This document shows, piece after piece, positions 1-9,790 of a stretch of 37,500 bases of DNA. Every line of letters starts with the position of its first letter. Within the stretch, counting starts at the first letter, position 1. The DNA comes from Monoplex corrugatus. Lineage: Eukaryota > Mollusca > Gastropoda > Littorinimorpha > Ranellidae. The stretch is from the NCBI GenBank assembly GCA_030674185.1, contig JAPXFY010000030.1:50583101-50620600 (forward strand). The letters run 5' to 3'. A program made the position numbers and the translations under genes. The notes below the pieces were generated by a model. The model was not told the origin of the DNA and ran no database searches. It was given only the letters and a program-made list of their open reading frames with translations.

Positions 1-50
1 TTTCTGTATCTGTCCCTCTGTCTGTCTGCCTCTGTCTCTCATTTTCTCTG

Positions 51-67
51 GCACAAACACACACACA

Positions 68-137
<70 letters not shown>

Positions 138-218
138 CACGCACACACATGCACACACACAAATACATGCATACACACTCACACACACAAACACACACAC
201 ACATACACACACACATAC

Positions 219-288
<70 letters not shown>
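51..288. repeat. (CA)n microsatellite
   Basis: Nearly pure CA dinucleotide repeat with a few interruptions (GGCACGCAC, ATACATGCATACA). Translations of this stretch are CV/TH strings without biological meaning. Confidence 0.97.
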
Positions 289-676
289 ATAACAACTACG
301 ACAACTACAACAAGGAAATAAATCCTAGGCAAGGAACCAGGAACCCATGAATATCTACCTAATTGCACACAGTTTTCATTTACTCAGTACCCATTTTGTC
401 CCATGACTTAATCTAAAACCAGACGAGTAAGGAACGTCTGTGGTGGTTCCAGACCTACCATCAGTGTAGCTAGACTAATTTCTGTTCAATATTTGGTCAA
501 TATTGTACCAGGGAAGCGAGTCTTGTGACTGTTGACTCAGGATGTGATGGAACTACTGGAAGATGACCCATGGACATTGTGAGGTAACTGAGGTTTGGCT
601 TTCTTGTTGAAGTGTTTGGGAATTGATGTCTAACAATGGCTGGCTGGAGAGACATGATAACAATTGATTTGTTGAA

Positions 677-679
<3 letters not shown>

Positions 680-710
<31 letters not shown>

Positions 711-750
711 TTTTGCTGTCTCTCTCCTTCTCTGTTTGTCTATCTATTTT

Positions 751-810
<60 letters not shown>

Positions 811-932
811 CTCCCCTCCCTCTTCTTTTGTTTTTGTCTGTCTGTCTGTCTGCTTCTCTCTGTCATTTTCTCTCTAATTCTCTGTCATTCTTTGTCTGTT
901 TGTCTGTCTACATGTCTCTGTACCTTTCTTTG

Positions 933-976
<44 letters not shown>

Positions 977-1074
977 ACGCGCGCGCGCGCGTGCTCACGC
1001 CTACAATGCACACATGCACAATTAGACATACACACACACATACACATACATACACACAAAAACACAGACAAATA

Positions 1075-1161
<87 letters not shown>

Positions 1162-1168
1162 ACACACC
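680..1168. repeat. (CT)n-(CA)n compound microsatellite with a CG run
   Basis: A CT/CTGT-rich tract (680-942) passes into CA repeat (943-1168). At 978-991 there is an uninterrupted 14-base CG alternation directly continuing the CA alternation. Reading frames here encode only S/L or H/T strings and are not genes. Confidence 0.95.
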
Positions 1169-1561
1169 ATGACAACAAGAAGAAGAAAAAAAAACGAAAC
1201 AAGTAGCCAGGAATCCATGATTATCCGCCTAATTGCACACAGTTTTCACTTACTCAGTAGTCCATTATGTCCTGTGGCTTAATTAATCCAAACCCAGACG
1301 AGTAAGAAACGTCTGTGGCGGTTCCAGAACTACCATCCACGTAGCCAGACTAATTCCTGTTCAATACTTGGTCAATATTGTACCAGGGAAGCGAGTCTGG
1401 CGACGGCCATTCACTCAGGATGTAATGGAACGACTGGACAAGGACACATGGACATTGTGAGGTCAGTGACGTTTAGCTTTCTTGGCGATGTGTTTGGGAA
1501 TTGATATGTAACATTGGATAGGCGGAGAATCGTATGATAACAGTCTCTTTCTTGTAGAACT

Positions 1562-1962
1562 ATCTCTCTGTCTCTGTCTCTGTGTCTGTGTCTCTCTTCT
1601 CTCCCCCCCCCTCTCTCTCTCTCAGTGTCTCTATCCCCTTTCTTTCTCCCTATCTCTCTCTCTGTCTCTCAATTTCTCTCTTGCTCTCATTTTCTCTCTC
1701 TCATTCTCTGTCTTTCTGTCTCTGTCAGTCTGTCTGCCTCTGTCTCCCTCTTTCTCTGACACATTCACACACACACACGCACACACACACACACACACAC
1801 ACCCCACACACACACACAGGCACACACACATAACACACATAAACGCACATGCATACACACAAACACACACATACACACACACAAACACACTCACACATAC
1901 ACAAACACGCAAGCATACACACACAGACAGACATACACACACACACACACACACACACACTC

Positions 1963-2003
<41 letters not shown>

Positions 2004-2115
2004 ACACACACACACACAACACACACAGAGGCACACACACACACAACACACACACATACACACACAGACACATACACACACAACACACACAAACGAACAT
2101 GCATACACACAAACA

Positions 2116-2148
<33 letters not shown>

Positions 2149-2197
2149 CACACACACACACACTTATAGTGAAAAGACGTTAAATGAAAGAACGAGC

Positions 2198-2264
<67 letters not shown>

Positions 2265-2274
2265 ACACACACTC

Positions 2275-2340
<66 letters not shown>
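1562..2340. repeat. (CT)n-(CA)n compound microsatellite
   Basis: CT-rich 1562-1760, then a long CA tract with short variants (AACACACAC, GAGACAC) up to 2340. A non-repetitive island of about 40 bases at 2162-2200 (TTATAGTGAAAAGACG...) interrupts it. That island recurs in inverted orientation near 27260-27300. Confidence 0.95.
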
Positions 2341-2341
<1 letters not shown>

Positions 2342-2517
2342 CATAACAACAACTACAAGAAAAACAAACTAAAAAAGGAAACAGAATCCCATGAATGTCC
2401 GCCTAATATCACACAGTTTTCATTTACTCAGTAGGCCATTTTGTCCCATGGCTTAATCCAAAACCAGATGAGAAAGGAACGACTGTGGCGGTTCCAGACC
2501 TACCATCCGTGTAGCTA

Positions 2518-2625
2518 GAGGGAGAGAGAGAGAGAGCGATAATGAGGAAGAAAGACAAGGGGAGGGAGAGAGGGACACAGGAAAGTATGGAGAGAGATAG
2601 AGAGGGGGAACACAGGGAAAGAGAG

Positions 2626-2656
<31 letters not shown>

Positions 2657-2945
2657 GAGGACACACAGTGAGAGAGAGAGAGGACACATACACAGTGAGA
2701 GAGAGAGGGGGGAGAGAGAGAGGACACACACACACAGTGAGAGAGAGGGGGGGAGAGAGAGGGGACACACACACAGTGAGAGAGAAAGAGAGAGAGAGAG
2801 AGAGGAGGGAACAGAGAGAAAGAAAGAGAGAGAGGACACATACACAGACAGTGGAGAGAGAGAGAGGACACACAAAGTGAGAGAGAGAGAAGAAAAAGGA
2901 ACAGAGAGAGAGAAAGAAAGAGAAAGAGAGAGAGAGAGAGAGAGG

Positions 2946-2983
<38 letters not shown>

Positions 2984-3030
2984 ACATACACACACGGTGA
3001 AGGTGAGAGGAAGCAGAGAGAGAGAGAGGC

Positions 3031-3064
<34 letters not shown>

Positions 3065-3086
3065 GTGTGTGTGTGTGTGTGTGTGT

Positions 3087-3122
<36 letters not shown>

Positions 3123-3123
3123 G
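2518..3123. repeat. (GA)n tract followed by (GT)n tract
   Basis: Purine-rich GA repeat with inserted GGACACACA blocks up to about 3062, then GT repeat to 3123. The + strand is purine-rich here, whereas the three preceding tracts were pyrimidine-rich, so strand bias flips exactly where the third composite unit is broken. Frames through it (R/E strings) are not genes. Confidence 0.95.
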
Positions 3124-3600
3124 TGTGTGATGTTGGTAGGGTAGAGAAGACAGTGGGGGTGTCTCTGCACGTGCGTGTATTCACGTGTAAATGTTTGAGA
3201 CAGCGAAAAGTTGACCTGCGTCAGTGCACTTCAAGAATCCAGCTCACCTTGTCACTGACCTGTGCACGTGTTTCACTGAACCGGAAGTGTTTCGAATTCA
3301 CCTGAGTTCATGTTGCACAATTTTTCCAATTTCCCGGAGCATTTTTCGGTAGAGACCTGTATGTTTCACACTTGGACAACACTGGAAGCAGCAGAGTAAC
3401 CGAATCAGTGACTTTGTTTATTTATTCATTCCTTCGACCATCAGCGTCGCACAGTGTTTATGAGTGGGTACCAAGAACCAATACCAAGACAAATATCAAG
3501 ATGAAGAATTAGAAAGGGAAGAAAATCTTGGCATGGCTGTCAACTTGTTAAGAGGTAAGTCATAACGGTTAAATGCAGATTAGTTATTTCAATAGGGACA
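3124..3600 (+). other. Non-repetitive segment with a possible short first exon and splice donor
   Basis: About 480 bases of ordinary-looking DNA. At 3533 an ATG in fair context (GGCATGG) opens eight codons and runs into AGAGGTAAGT, a consensus splice donor with GTAAGT at 3555-3560. A tiny upstream frame (ATG AAG AAT TAG) starts at 3501. Nothing in the rest of the window looks like a following exon, so this is only a candidate and may be chance. Confidence 0.15.
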
Positions 3601-4064
3601 TGAACAGCACTATTTTATTCATGAAAAATAGTTGATGACCAGGACTGCTTCAAGTCCAGGCTGGCCTCCCATCTCTAGAACCTGTAACAACCTCCCCCTC
3701 CCCATCACCCCAACCCTCCCCCTTACCCTCCTCCTGACCACTACTCCCTAAAAAACCCTCCCCCCTGCCATCCCTCGCAGTCATTTTTCCACCCCTGCCC
3801 CCCTCCCCTTGTTACTTTTTCACCATCACCCCCACACCTCTCCCACCTCTATCGGACCTAGCCAAGTAGCGGTGATGAAGGCTGAGGCACTGCTGGTAGG
3901 GGCTTGACCCCGGGTACCTCCAAGGAAATCAGACTGGCTCAGTTGGAGTTGCGAAAATGTTCTAAATCCTCACAACAGCGCAATCTTCGGCAATCTCCCC
4001 AAACTACGACAAAACCATCAGCAGAATGATGTTGGCCGTATGAAGGAAGAAGAAGAAGAAGAAA
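3601..4064 (+). repeat. C-rich low-complexity stretch, then a possible dispersed repeat with a (GAA)n tail
   Basis: 3660-3840 is strongly C-rich (CCCTCCCCC-type). 3850-4040 is non-repetitive and ends in ATGAAGGAAGAAGAAGAAGAA at 4037-4060. A unique body with a short A-rich simple-repeat tail is the shape of a retroposed element, but no promoter boxes or flanking duplication are clear. No gene is seen. Confidence 0.3.
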
Positions 4065-4164
4065 CCTAAACGGCACAGTTACCAAAGTTTGGAGTTGAGT
4101 GATCTATTGCTCTGACAAGCTCTTATTCACTCCACACAAAAGTTGCCAGTCTGAAGTTACGATA

Positions 4165-4715
4165 GGCTCTTTAACCCCCCGCTCGTTGGATGCCGGGGGG
4201 TTCTTTCAGTATAAACAGTGTCCCCACTTTCTGGAAATTCTGTGCTGCTAGAAATTTCCTCTTTTCTGTCACACTCTTTGTTTCTTTCTCGTTTGCTTTG
4301 GCATTTTTTCCTATCATTTTCTGCATGATTGGTCCTTTCACCTGTATGTACTCGATAAAATCTTACGTATTTTTTCCTAGGATTGATAATTGGGTACATT
4401 TTAAGTGCATTTTTGGCTCTAGGGAGGTGAGATATGCAGAAGCAATTTTAGGTAATTTATGCCCGTTTGTATAATATGTTTTGGTGTCCTTATGTATGCT
4501 TGAATTTGTATTCATGTGTTTTTTTTAAATCCACTGCGCGATAAAGTGGACGGAGTGGTCAACGCCAGGGGCATGTCCTTGGATTAAGTGCGCGAATACA
4601 TTGATATGTGTACTTTTTTTTTCCTGTTGAACTATTGTATGTTTTGAAGAGGTTATAGCCCTGATGTGGCTCTATGCAGTCGGTTGGGCTTTAATCAATA
4701 ACAATAACAACCATA
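4165..4715 (+). mobile_element. SINE-like family A, copy 1 (lacks tRNA head)
   Basis: Aligns along about 540 bases with the copies at 8744-9775 and 9791-10540. Shared landmarks in order are GATGCCGGGGG, CTGGAAATTCTGTGCT, GATAATTGGGTAC, AGTGGTCAACGCC, GGTTATAGCCCTGAT and GTCGGTTGGGCTTTAA. The 3' end runs into ATAACAATAACAAC. A stem at 4172-4202 (CCCCCC...GGGGGG) sits near the 5' end. Frames of 80-94 residues in this copy are not supported by the other copies and are rejected as genes. Confidence 0.8.
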
Positions 4716-5052
4716 ACCACTAAACACGCGAAAGCACACGAAAAGACAAATACATGATTGTAAATGAAAATAACTGTTCATATCATGTTTAGTACTGCTG
4801 CTTATAACGTTAATTCTCTCTTGACTCCATTCATATTATAATGAACTCCCGTCATTGATCGTCTATGGAAACATGCATTCGTCAAGACAAACACAATGAG
4901 AAAAAATGTTTAGTTTGTTCTATAAGGATTCCCTACACTGTTTCACATGCGCTTAACCCAAGTCTGCCAACAATTATCAGGCAGACTTCCTGCGCCAGTG
5001 CAAAACTCTTTACCTTGCCAAGGCCTTGAAACTGGAAGAGGGTGGGGTAGTG
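4716..5052. other. No feature seen
   Basis: AT-rich, non-repetitive DNA without a convincing reading frame, RNA gene or repeat. Confidence 0.6.
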
Positions 5053-5342
5053 GAGGGACCTATGAAACACTAAGCTGACACCACCAGTATGATGTAAGCA
5101 TTAAGACGGGCAGCCAACAGGTCAGTGGACCTATGAAACACTAAGCTGACAGACACCACCAGTATGATGTAAACATTAAGACGGGCAGCCAACAGGTCAG
5201 TGGACCTATGAAACACTAAGCTGACACCACCAGTATGATGTAAACATTAAGACGGGCAGCCAACAGGTCAGTGGACCTATGAAACACTAAGCTGACACCA
5301 CCAGAATGATGTAAACGTTAAGATGGGCAGTGAGCAGGCCAG
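5053..5342 (+). repeat. 71-bp minisatellite, four copies
   Basis: Units begin with the GGACCTATGAAACACTAAGC motif at about 5056, 5125, 5200 and 5271. The second copy carries an extra GACA (75 bases), and the fourth is the most divergent and decays into flanking DNA near 5330. Not a multiple of three and not open, so non-coding. Confidence 0.93.
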
Positions 5343-5900
5343 TTATTAATGCAGTAGGCTTGGATTAAACTGAGATATTAGATATTATGTCCACTACTAT
5401 ATCGAAAGAACAATCAACCCACAGCTTGTTGGTATAGTATGATTTAAGTTCGTTTTGACTGGCTATTTGACAAATAAGTCTGTTGGTGTTATTTGATTCT
5501 AAGTTGGGTGTATATTCATTCGGCTAAGTTCCTTTTTTATTTGTCAATTTGGTTGCCTTGAGGTTCAGCAGACATCGTACCTGGCAGGAAATATTTTGGC
5601 TTGAAATAAACATACACATTATGTACAATTACGGACTCCAAGTCATTTTATAGTTGGACTTAAAACAAACATTCCAGTGATAACTCCGTGACGGCTTCTG
5701 ATCAAATATATTATTTGTACGGACATGATACAACAATGATGACCACTTCACTGATGTGCATAACAGGAAAATAAAGTAAGAAACAAAGCAGTTGTTACTA
5801 TATATCTAGAAATATAATACATTTAGAACTTGTGTGACATATACAGAAATTCTAAACACGAAGAATAACTTGGATCACAAAGAGTTATCCTGTTTAATTA
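5343..5900. other. No gene seen; AT-rich spacer
   Basis: About 560 bases of AT-rich sequence with no long frame, no repeat recognised elsewhere in the window and no RNA-gene signature. Confidence 0.6.
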
Positions 5901-5904
5901 TATT

Positions 5905-6045
5905 TGCTTCTTTCTTTCTTTCTTTTTCTTTCCTTCTTCTTCTTCTTCTTCTTCTCCTCCTCCGCCTCCTCTTTCTCCTCCTTTTTTCTTATTCTGTTTC
6001 TCATTTCTTCTTCTTCCTCGTCTCCTTCTCCTTCTTTATCATTGT
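5905..6045. repeat. Pyrimidine-rich CTT/CTC tract
   Basis: Degenerate CTT/CTTT/CTCC repeat. Two overlapping frames rich in S/F/L reflect only this composition. Confidence 0.85.
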
Positions 6046-6128
6046 TTTGCATTCGCTGTATACATGGTCAAGCCATATATTATGGCAATGAATATGACCG
6101 GGATATTTTTTCTCCTGTTACTGCCAGC

Positions 6129-6132
6129 AATA

Positions 6133-6172
<40 letters not shown>
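6129..6172. repeat. (GAT)n microsatellite
   Basis: About 14 near-perfect GAT triplets. The poly-D, poly-M and poly-I frames across it are artefacts. Confidence 0.95.
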
Positions 6173-6174
<2 letters not shown>

Positions 6175-6200
6175 CGGTTGTTTTTACCCCACCCCATGAA

Positions 6201-6530
6201 TAATTTAGGCGGAAAGGTCAACACCAGGGACATATTCTTAGATTATATGCGCGAATGTATCGCTATGTGTTGTACCTAATTTTCTTTTCCAGGATTCATT
6301 TAGGGTCAGCGAGATGTTGTGCATATTTTGAACTGGTTATAATCCTGATATGACTGTGCAGTCGGCTGGGCTTTAAACAACAACCACAGTGATAATAACA
6401 ATGATAGTAATAATGATAATGATATGATCAATGATGAAGATGATGACACTAATAATGATAATAATAATAATAATAATAATGATGATGATGATGATGATGA
6501 TAATAATAATAATCAAATAAATGAAAAAAT
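6201..6530 (+). mobile_element. SINE-like family A, copy 2 (3' part) with a GAT/AAT tail
   Basis: Begins in the middle of the family at GGTCAACACCAGGG and runs to GTCGGCTGGGCTTTAAAC near 6378. A long (AAT/GAT)n microsatellite (6386-6530) follows directly, as after other copies. 5'-truncated. Confidence 0.75.
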
Positions 6531-7050
6531 ATTATTATAGCATTAGTATAATAATAATTATAATATGTAAATGCGGTTGATGCTGTATGCATTCATTTCT
6601 TCTTTTTGTCAGCTTTTCTTACAACCATGACAAGATTGTATACAGTCAAACAGTACAGTTCATACATACATTTACGTCAGTACAATATGTTACAAAATAT
6701 CACATCTCGTTTTCAGACAGGAGTAGGGTACAGTGGGTACACTGACGTCAGCACGTACATGTAGACTACAACTAACTGCTGTGGACCTGACGTCACCGGA
6801 AACACGGCCAGACGTCACAGGAAATAGCTAGCTGGTGAGCACGTACCGTCACAGGTGACTTCCTGATTGATTTTTTTTCCTTTATCCTTTTTCTTTCTTT
6901 TTTTGTTTTTTGTTTGTTTTGATTTTTCTTCTCACCCCCCCCCCCCCCCCCCGACACAGATTGTGAAGACAGTGTTTCTTTACGGGAGGACTTGTGCAAT
7001 GAGAAAAAGTATGAAAAGCAAGTTTCTTTTGGTTTTACATAAAAGGGAAA
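6531..7050. other. No gene seen; includes a poly-pyrimidine tract and an 18-base C run
   Basis: Ordinary sequence to about 6868, then T/C-rich DNA ending in 18 consecutive C (6935-6952). There is a TA at 7051-7052, which is the Tc1 target site of the next element. Confidence 0.7.
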
Positions 7051-7052
7051 TA

Positions 7053-8681
7053 AGCTACAAAAAAAAGTTAAGGATCACTATGAGAAAACAGGTGCGTAAT
7101 AAACTCAGTTCGCTACTGTTATTTATTTCTCAGTCCAGCCAAATTGTTATGAATTCTTGTTCAGCTGTAAGTGGGCGATGTTGTGTTAGTGCGAAAATTG
7201 CACGGGATTCTCTACTACTGAGCTTGGCCGCAAACGGAAAAGCGGGAATTTGCGAAAAAGGACCTTGTTTTGGACCGTTCTGCCTGAACACACTGCACAA
7301 GCCAGATGGAAAAACCATTATGCACATGCAAGCACTGCTGTTTATGTGTGAGATGCTGTCTCTTGCTTGGCTTTATAAGAAGACATTCCACCAGTAGTAG
7401 GCCTGATCTGACAATGCCTCCACGACGAAAATTGAGCGAGTTTGAGAGGGGACGAGCTGTTGCATGGTTCCAAGATGGTGTTCCCAAGCGAGAAGTGGCC
7501 AGGCGACTTCAGGTGTCCATCTCGGTCATTGTCAGACTGATTCAACGCTTCACAGCCACTGGGAGGGTCCATGAAAGATGCAGATCTGGTCGACCGAAGA
7601 AGACAAACCCACGTGAAGATCGTCTCATTGAACGACAAGCCCTGCAGACAAGAACAGCCTCTTCCAGCATCATTCGAAGGCAGCTGAGGGTGGCTACTAA
7701 CATCAACATCAGCCAGCAGACCATACGGAACCGCCTTCATGGGTTTAACCTCCGTTCTCGTCGCCCAGCTGTACGGCCACGCTTAACTCCAGCCCATAGG
7801 GCAGCACGCCGCGCCTTCTGCAGACGTCACGTGAGGTGGACACGTCAGCAATGGTCCCAGGTCCTGTTCAGTGATGAATCACGCTTCACCATGAACCACA
7901 ACGACGGCCGACTGAGGGTCTGGAGGCACCCAGGGCAACGCTTTATTAACACCACTGTCCAAGAAAAGGTGGCCTTTGGTGGAGGTTCTGTAATGGTCTG
8001 GGGGGCCTTCAGCCTTCACCACAGAACACCCTTGTATCATGTACAGGGTAACCTGACTGGCCTCCGATATCGGGATGAGATCCTTCGACCGCTGGCTGTG
8101 CCTACACTGCAGCAGATGGGACCGACGGCTGTCTACCAGGATGACAACGCTCGCCCCCACAGGGCAAGGGTGGTCAACGACTTCCTGCAGCAGTCTGGAG
8201 TCAACAGAATGGAGTGGCCAGCATGCAGTCCCGATCTCAACCCGATTGAGAACCTCTGGGATGAGCTGGATCGCAAAGTGAGGAGCAACCACCCCCCTCC
8301 CAGGGATGCCCAACACCTCTACCAGATGCTGCAGGCTGAGTGGCAGGCGCTTCCACAGAGGATCTTCACCAATCTGGTCAACTCGATGACTCGCTGCGTC
8401 GAGTGCCAGAACAGCCATGGCGGTTACACGCATTACTGAACTTTTGGGAGCATCAGAATGCCCTGTCTTGTGATTTCAATGACTTTTGGAAATCAAATTT
8501 CGATACGTACCCACTTTGATCAAATGTACACACCAAACGATTGCTCGAAATTGAAGGCAATTGTGTATCGTTATCACTAAAGCATGGAATTAAATGTTTG
8601 CCAAACTTCAACGCATTGGCTTTCTTATTTTGAAAGTTATGAATTTTTGTGCAAGTGATCCTTAACTTTTTGTGCGTAGTG
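7053..8681 (+). mobile_element. Tc1 family DNA transposon, 1.63 kb, apparently complete
   Basis: Flanked by TA dinucleotides (7051-7052 and 8682-8683), the target-site duplication of the Tc1/mariner superfamily. An exact 18-base inverted repeat is present near the ends: AAAAAGTTAAGGATCACT at 7062-7079 and its complement at 8654-8671. The outer few bases differ by a one-base length change between ends. One transposase frame lies inside in + orientation. The size is typical of Tc1 elements. Because the left tip is slightly altered, mobility is uncertain even though the gene is intact. Confidence 0.93.
7414..8439 (+). CDS. Tc1 family transposase (DD34E), intact
   Basis: Encodes 341 residues, the usual length. 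It binds the element's terminal repeats and catalyses cut-and-paste transposition into TA sites in the nucleus. The start is placed at the ATG of MPPRRKLSEF, because the third Tc1 in this window starts with the same residues; upstream in-frame codons are unlike any transposase. Residues about 8-50 and 70-120 form two helix-turn-helix DNA-binding regions (EVARRLQVSISVIVRL; SQQTIRNRLHGF), with basic linkers such as RSGRP. The catalytic triad is D154 (FSDESRF), D244 (QDDNARPHRA) and E279 (PDLNPIENLWD), with exactly 34 residues between the last two. GGSVMVWGAF is a conserved motif. There is no stop or frameshift. It ends in GGYTHY. It resembles the 20004-21032 protein closely and the 11382-12410 one less. 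Confidence 0.95.
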   Translation: MPPRRKLSEFERGRAVAWFQDGVPKREVARRLQVSISVIVRLIQRFTATGRVHERCRSGRPKKTNPREDRLIERQALQTRTASSSIIRRQLRVATNINISQQTIRNRLHGFNLRSRRPAVRPRLTPAHRAARRAFCRRHVRWTRQQWSQVLFSDESRFTMNHNDGRLRVWRHPGQRFINTTVQEKVAFGGGSVMVWGAFSLHHRTPLYHVQGNLTGLRYRDEILRPLAVPTLQQMGPTAVYQDDNARPHRARVVNDFLQQSGVNRMEWPACSPDLNPIENLWDELDRKVRSNHPPPRDAQHLYQMLQAEWQALPQRIFTNLVNSMTRCVECQNSHGGYTHY

Positions 8682-8743
8682 TAGCTGGTATGACTCGACC
8701 ATTTTACTAATGCTTTATCTGTTTTGCTTTCTTATGTATTTAC

Positions 8744-9775
8744 TCCCTTCTGGAAATTCTGTGCTAGAAATGCCCTCTTTCTGTCACTTTTTTTTTCTCG
8801 AACTTTTTAAAAATTATTTTTTGACAAAACACACATAAATACAATGTTTGCTAAACATTATTACAATATCACACAAAAAAGAACAAGATGTGTATACAAT
8901 GGATTGAGCAAAAATCATGTACATGCACCATATCTATTAGTCTGTTATGTTCTCTTAAACAATATAAGGTCGTTTAATTTATACAGTTTTAGATTTTAGT
9001 TGTTGGTGGTTGTGCTTGCTTGCTTGCTTGTTTGTTTGTTTGTTTGTATTTTATTAGTATTCTCTCTCAGTAAGAGGTCAACGATAAACGCTTTATCGAA
9101 GCAAGATTATCCGCATGAGCCCAAAGTTCAAAACACATGCAAAACGCCTACATCTTCATCAAAGGTTCTATGTGCATGAATTTACAGTCGTTTACAATCA
9201 TATGTAAGACAAACATTCAAATATAAAGAGGCAGGTGATACAGAAATCACGCATACATGTATCTCATAAAGAAGGCAAATGTCACATCAAACTTCATTTG
9301 AAAGTCACATCAAACTTTCTGTCACTCTCTTTGTTCCTGCCTTGTTCCCTCGCTTTTTGTTACTTCTTACTATCATTTTCTGCCTTCCTGGTCCGTTCAC
9401 CTGAATTTATTTGCAAAAAGCCTTACATACTTTCTCTTAAGATTAATAATTGGGTGTATGTATTAAATGCCTTTTTGGTTCTTGGGAGGTGAGATAAGCG
9501 GAATAATGTAGGTAATTTAGGCCCATTTTTAATATGTTTTAAGTGTCCTTAGTTATGTTTAAATTTGTATTCAGATATGTTTCTTAAATCCCTTGTGCGA
9601 TAAACTGGATGGAGTGGTGAACGCCAAGGGGCATCTCCTTAGATTATGTGCCCAAATGCGTTACGTGTACTTAATTTTCTTTTTTTTTAAACTGTTGAAA
9701 TAGTGTGTATGTTTTGATACGGTTATAGCCCTGATATTGTTCTACGCAGTCGGTTGGGCTTTCAACAAAAATAGC
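8744..9775 (+). mobile_element. SINE-like family A, copy 3, split by an insertion
   Basis: The 5' part (8744-8788, CTTCTGGAAATTCTGTGCTAG...) and the 3' part (9315-9775) are colinear with copies 1 and 4. They are separated by about 526 bases that the other copies lack. The tail GTCGGTTGGGCTTTCAACAA lies at 9749-9768. No tRNA-like head is present. Confidence 0.8.
8789..9314 (-). mobile_element. Retroposon-like insertion with a 12-bp target-site duplication
   Basis: The 12-base word CTTTCTGTCACT occurs at 8777-8788 and again at 9315-9326, immediately on either side of this segment. The segment starts with a T run (8788-8796), so read on the minus strand it ends in poly(A). A duplication plus an A-tail are the marks of LINE-mediated retroposition. 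Inside are GCTT/GTTT simple repeats (9014-9046) and, on the minus strand, AATAAA near 9050. No coding frame is seen. It may be a SINE or a processed transcript fragment. Confidence 0.7.
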
Positions 9776-9790
9776 AGTAACTTATTTATT

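Larger units (their letters stand above)
1..2517 (+). repeat. Three head-to-tail copies of a composite unit (unique segment + CT + CA microsatellite)
   Basis: The unique segments at 289-679, 1168-1561 and 2341-2517 align with each other, sharing for example the motifs CACACAGTTTTCA, GGCGGTTCCAGA and AATATTGTACCAGGGAAGCG (the last only in copies one and two). Each of the first two is followed by a CT-rich tract and then a CA tract. The first 50 bases of the window are the end of another CT tract, so the array starts to the left of the window. The third unique segment is cut short at about 2517 by a GA tract. Spacing between units is about 880 and 1170 bases, and most of the difference lies in microsatellite length. 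This is seen directly. That the units arose by tandem duplication is inferred. Confidence 0.85.

Noticed and set aside
1..3170. CV/TH, S/L and R/E repeat frames
   Set aside because: Direct translations of CA, CT and GA dinucleotide repeats.
4157..4474. 80- and 94-codon frames on both strands in the first SINE-like copy
   Set aside because: Not preserved in the other copies of the same family.
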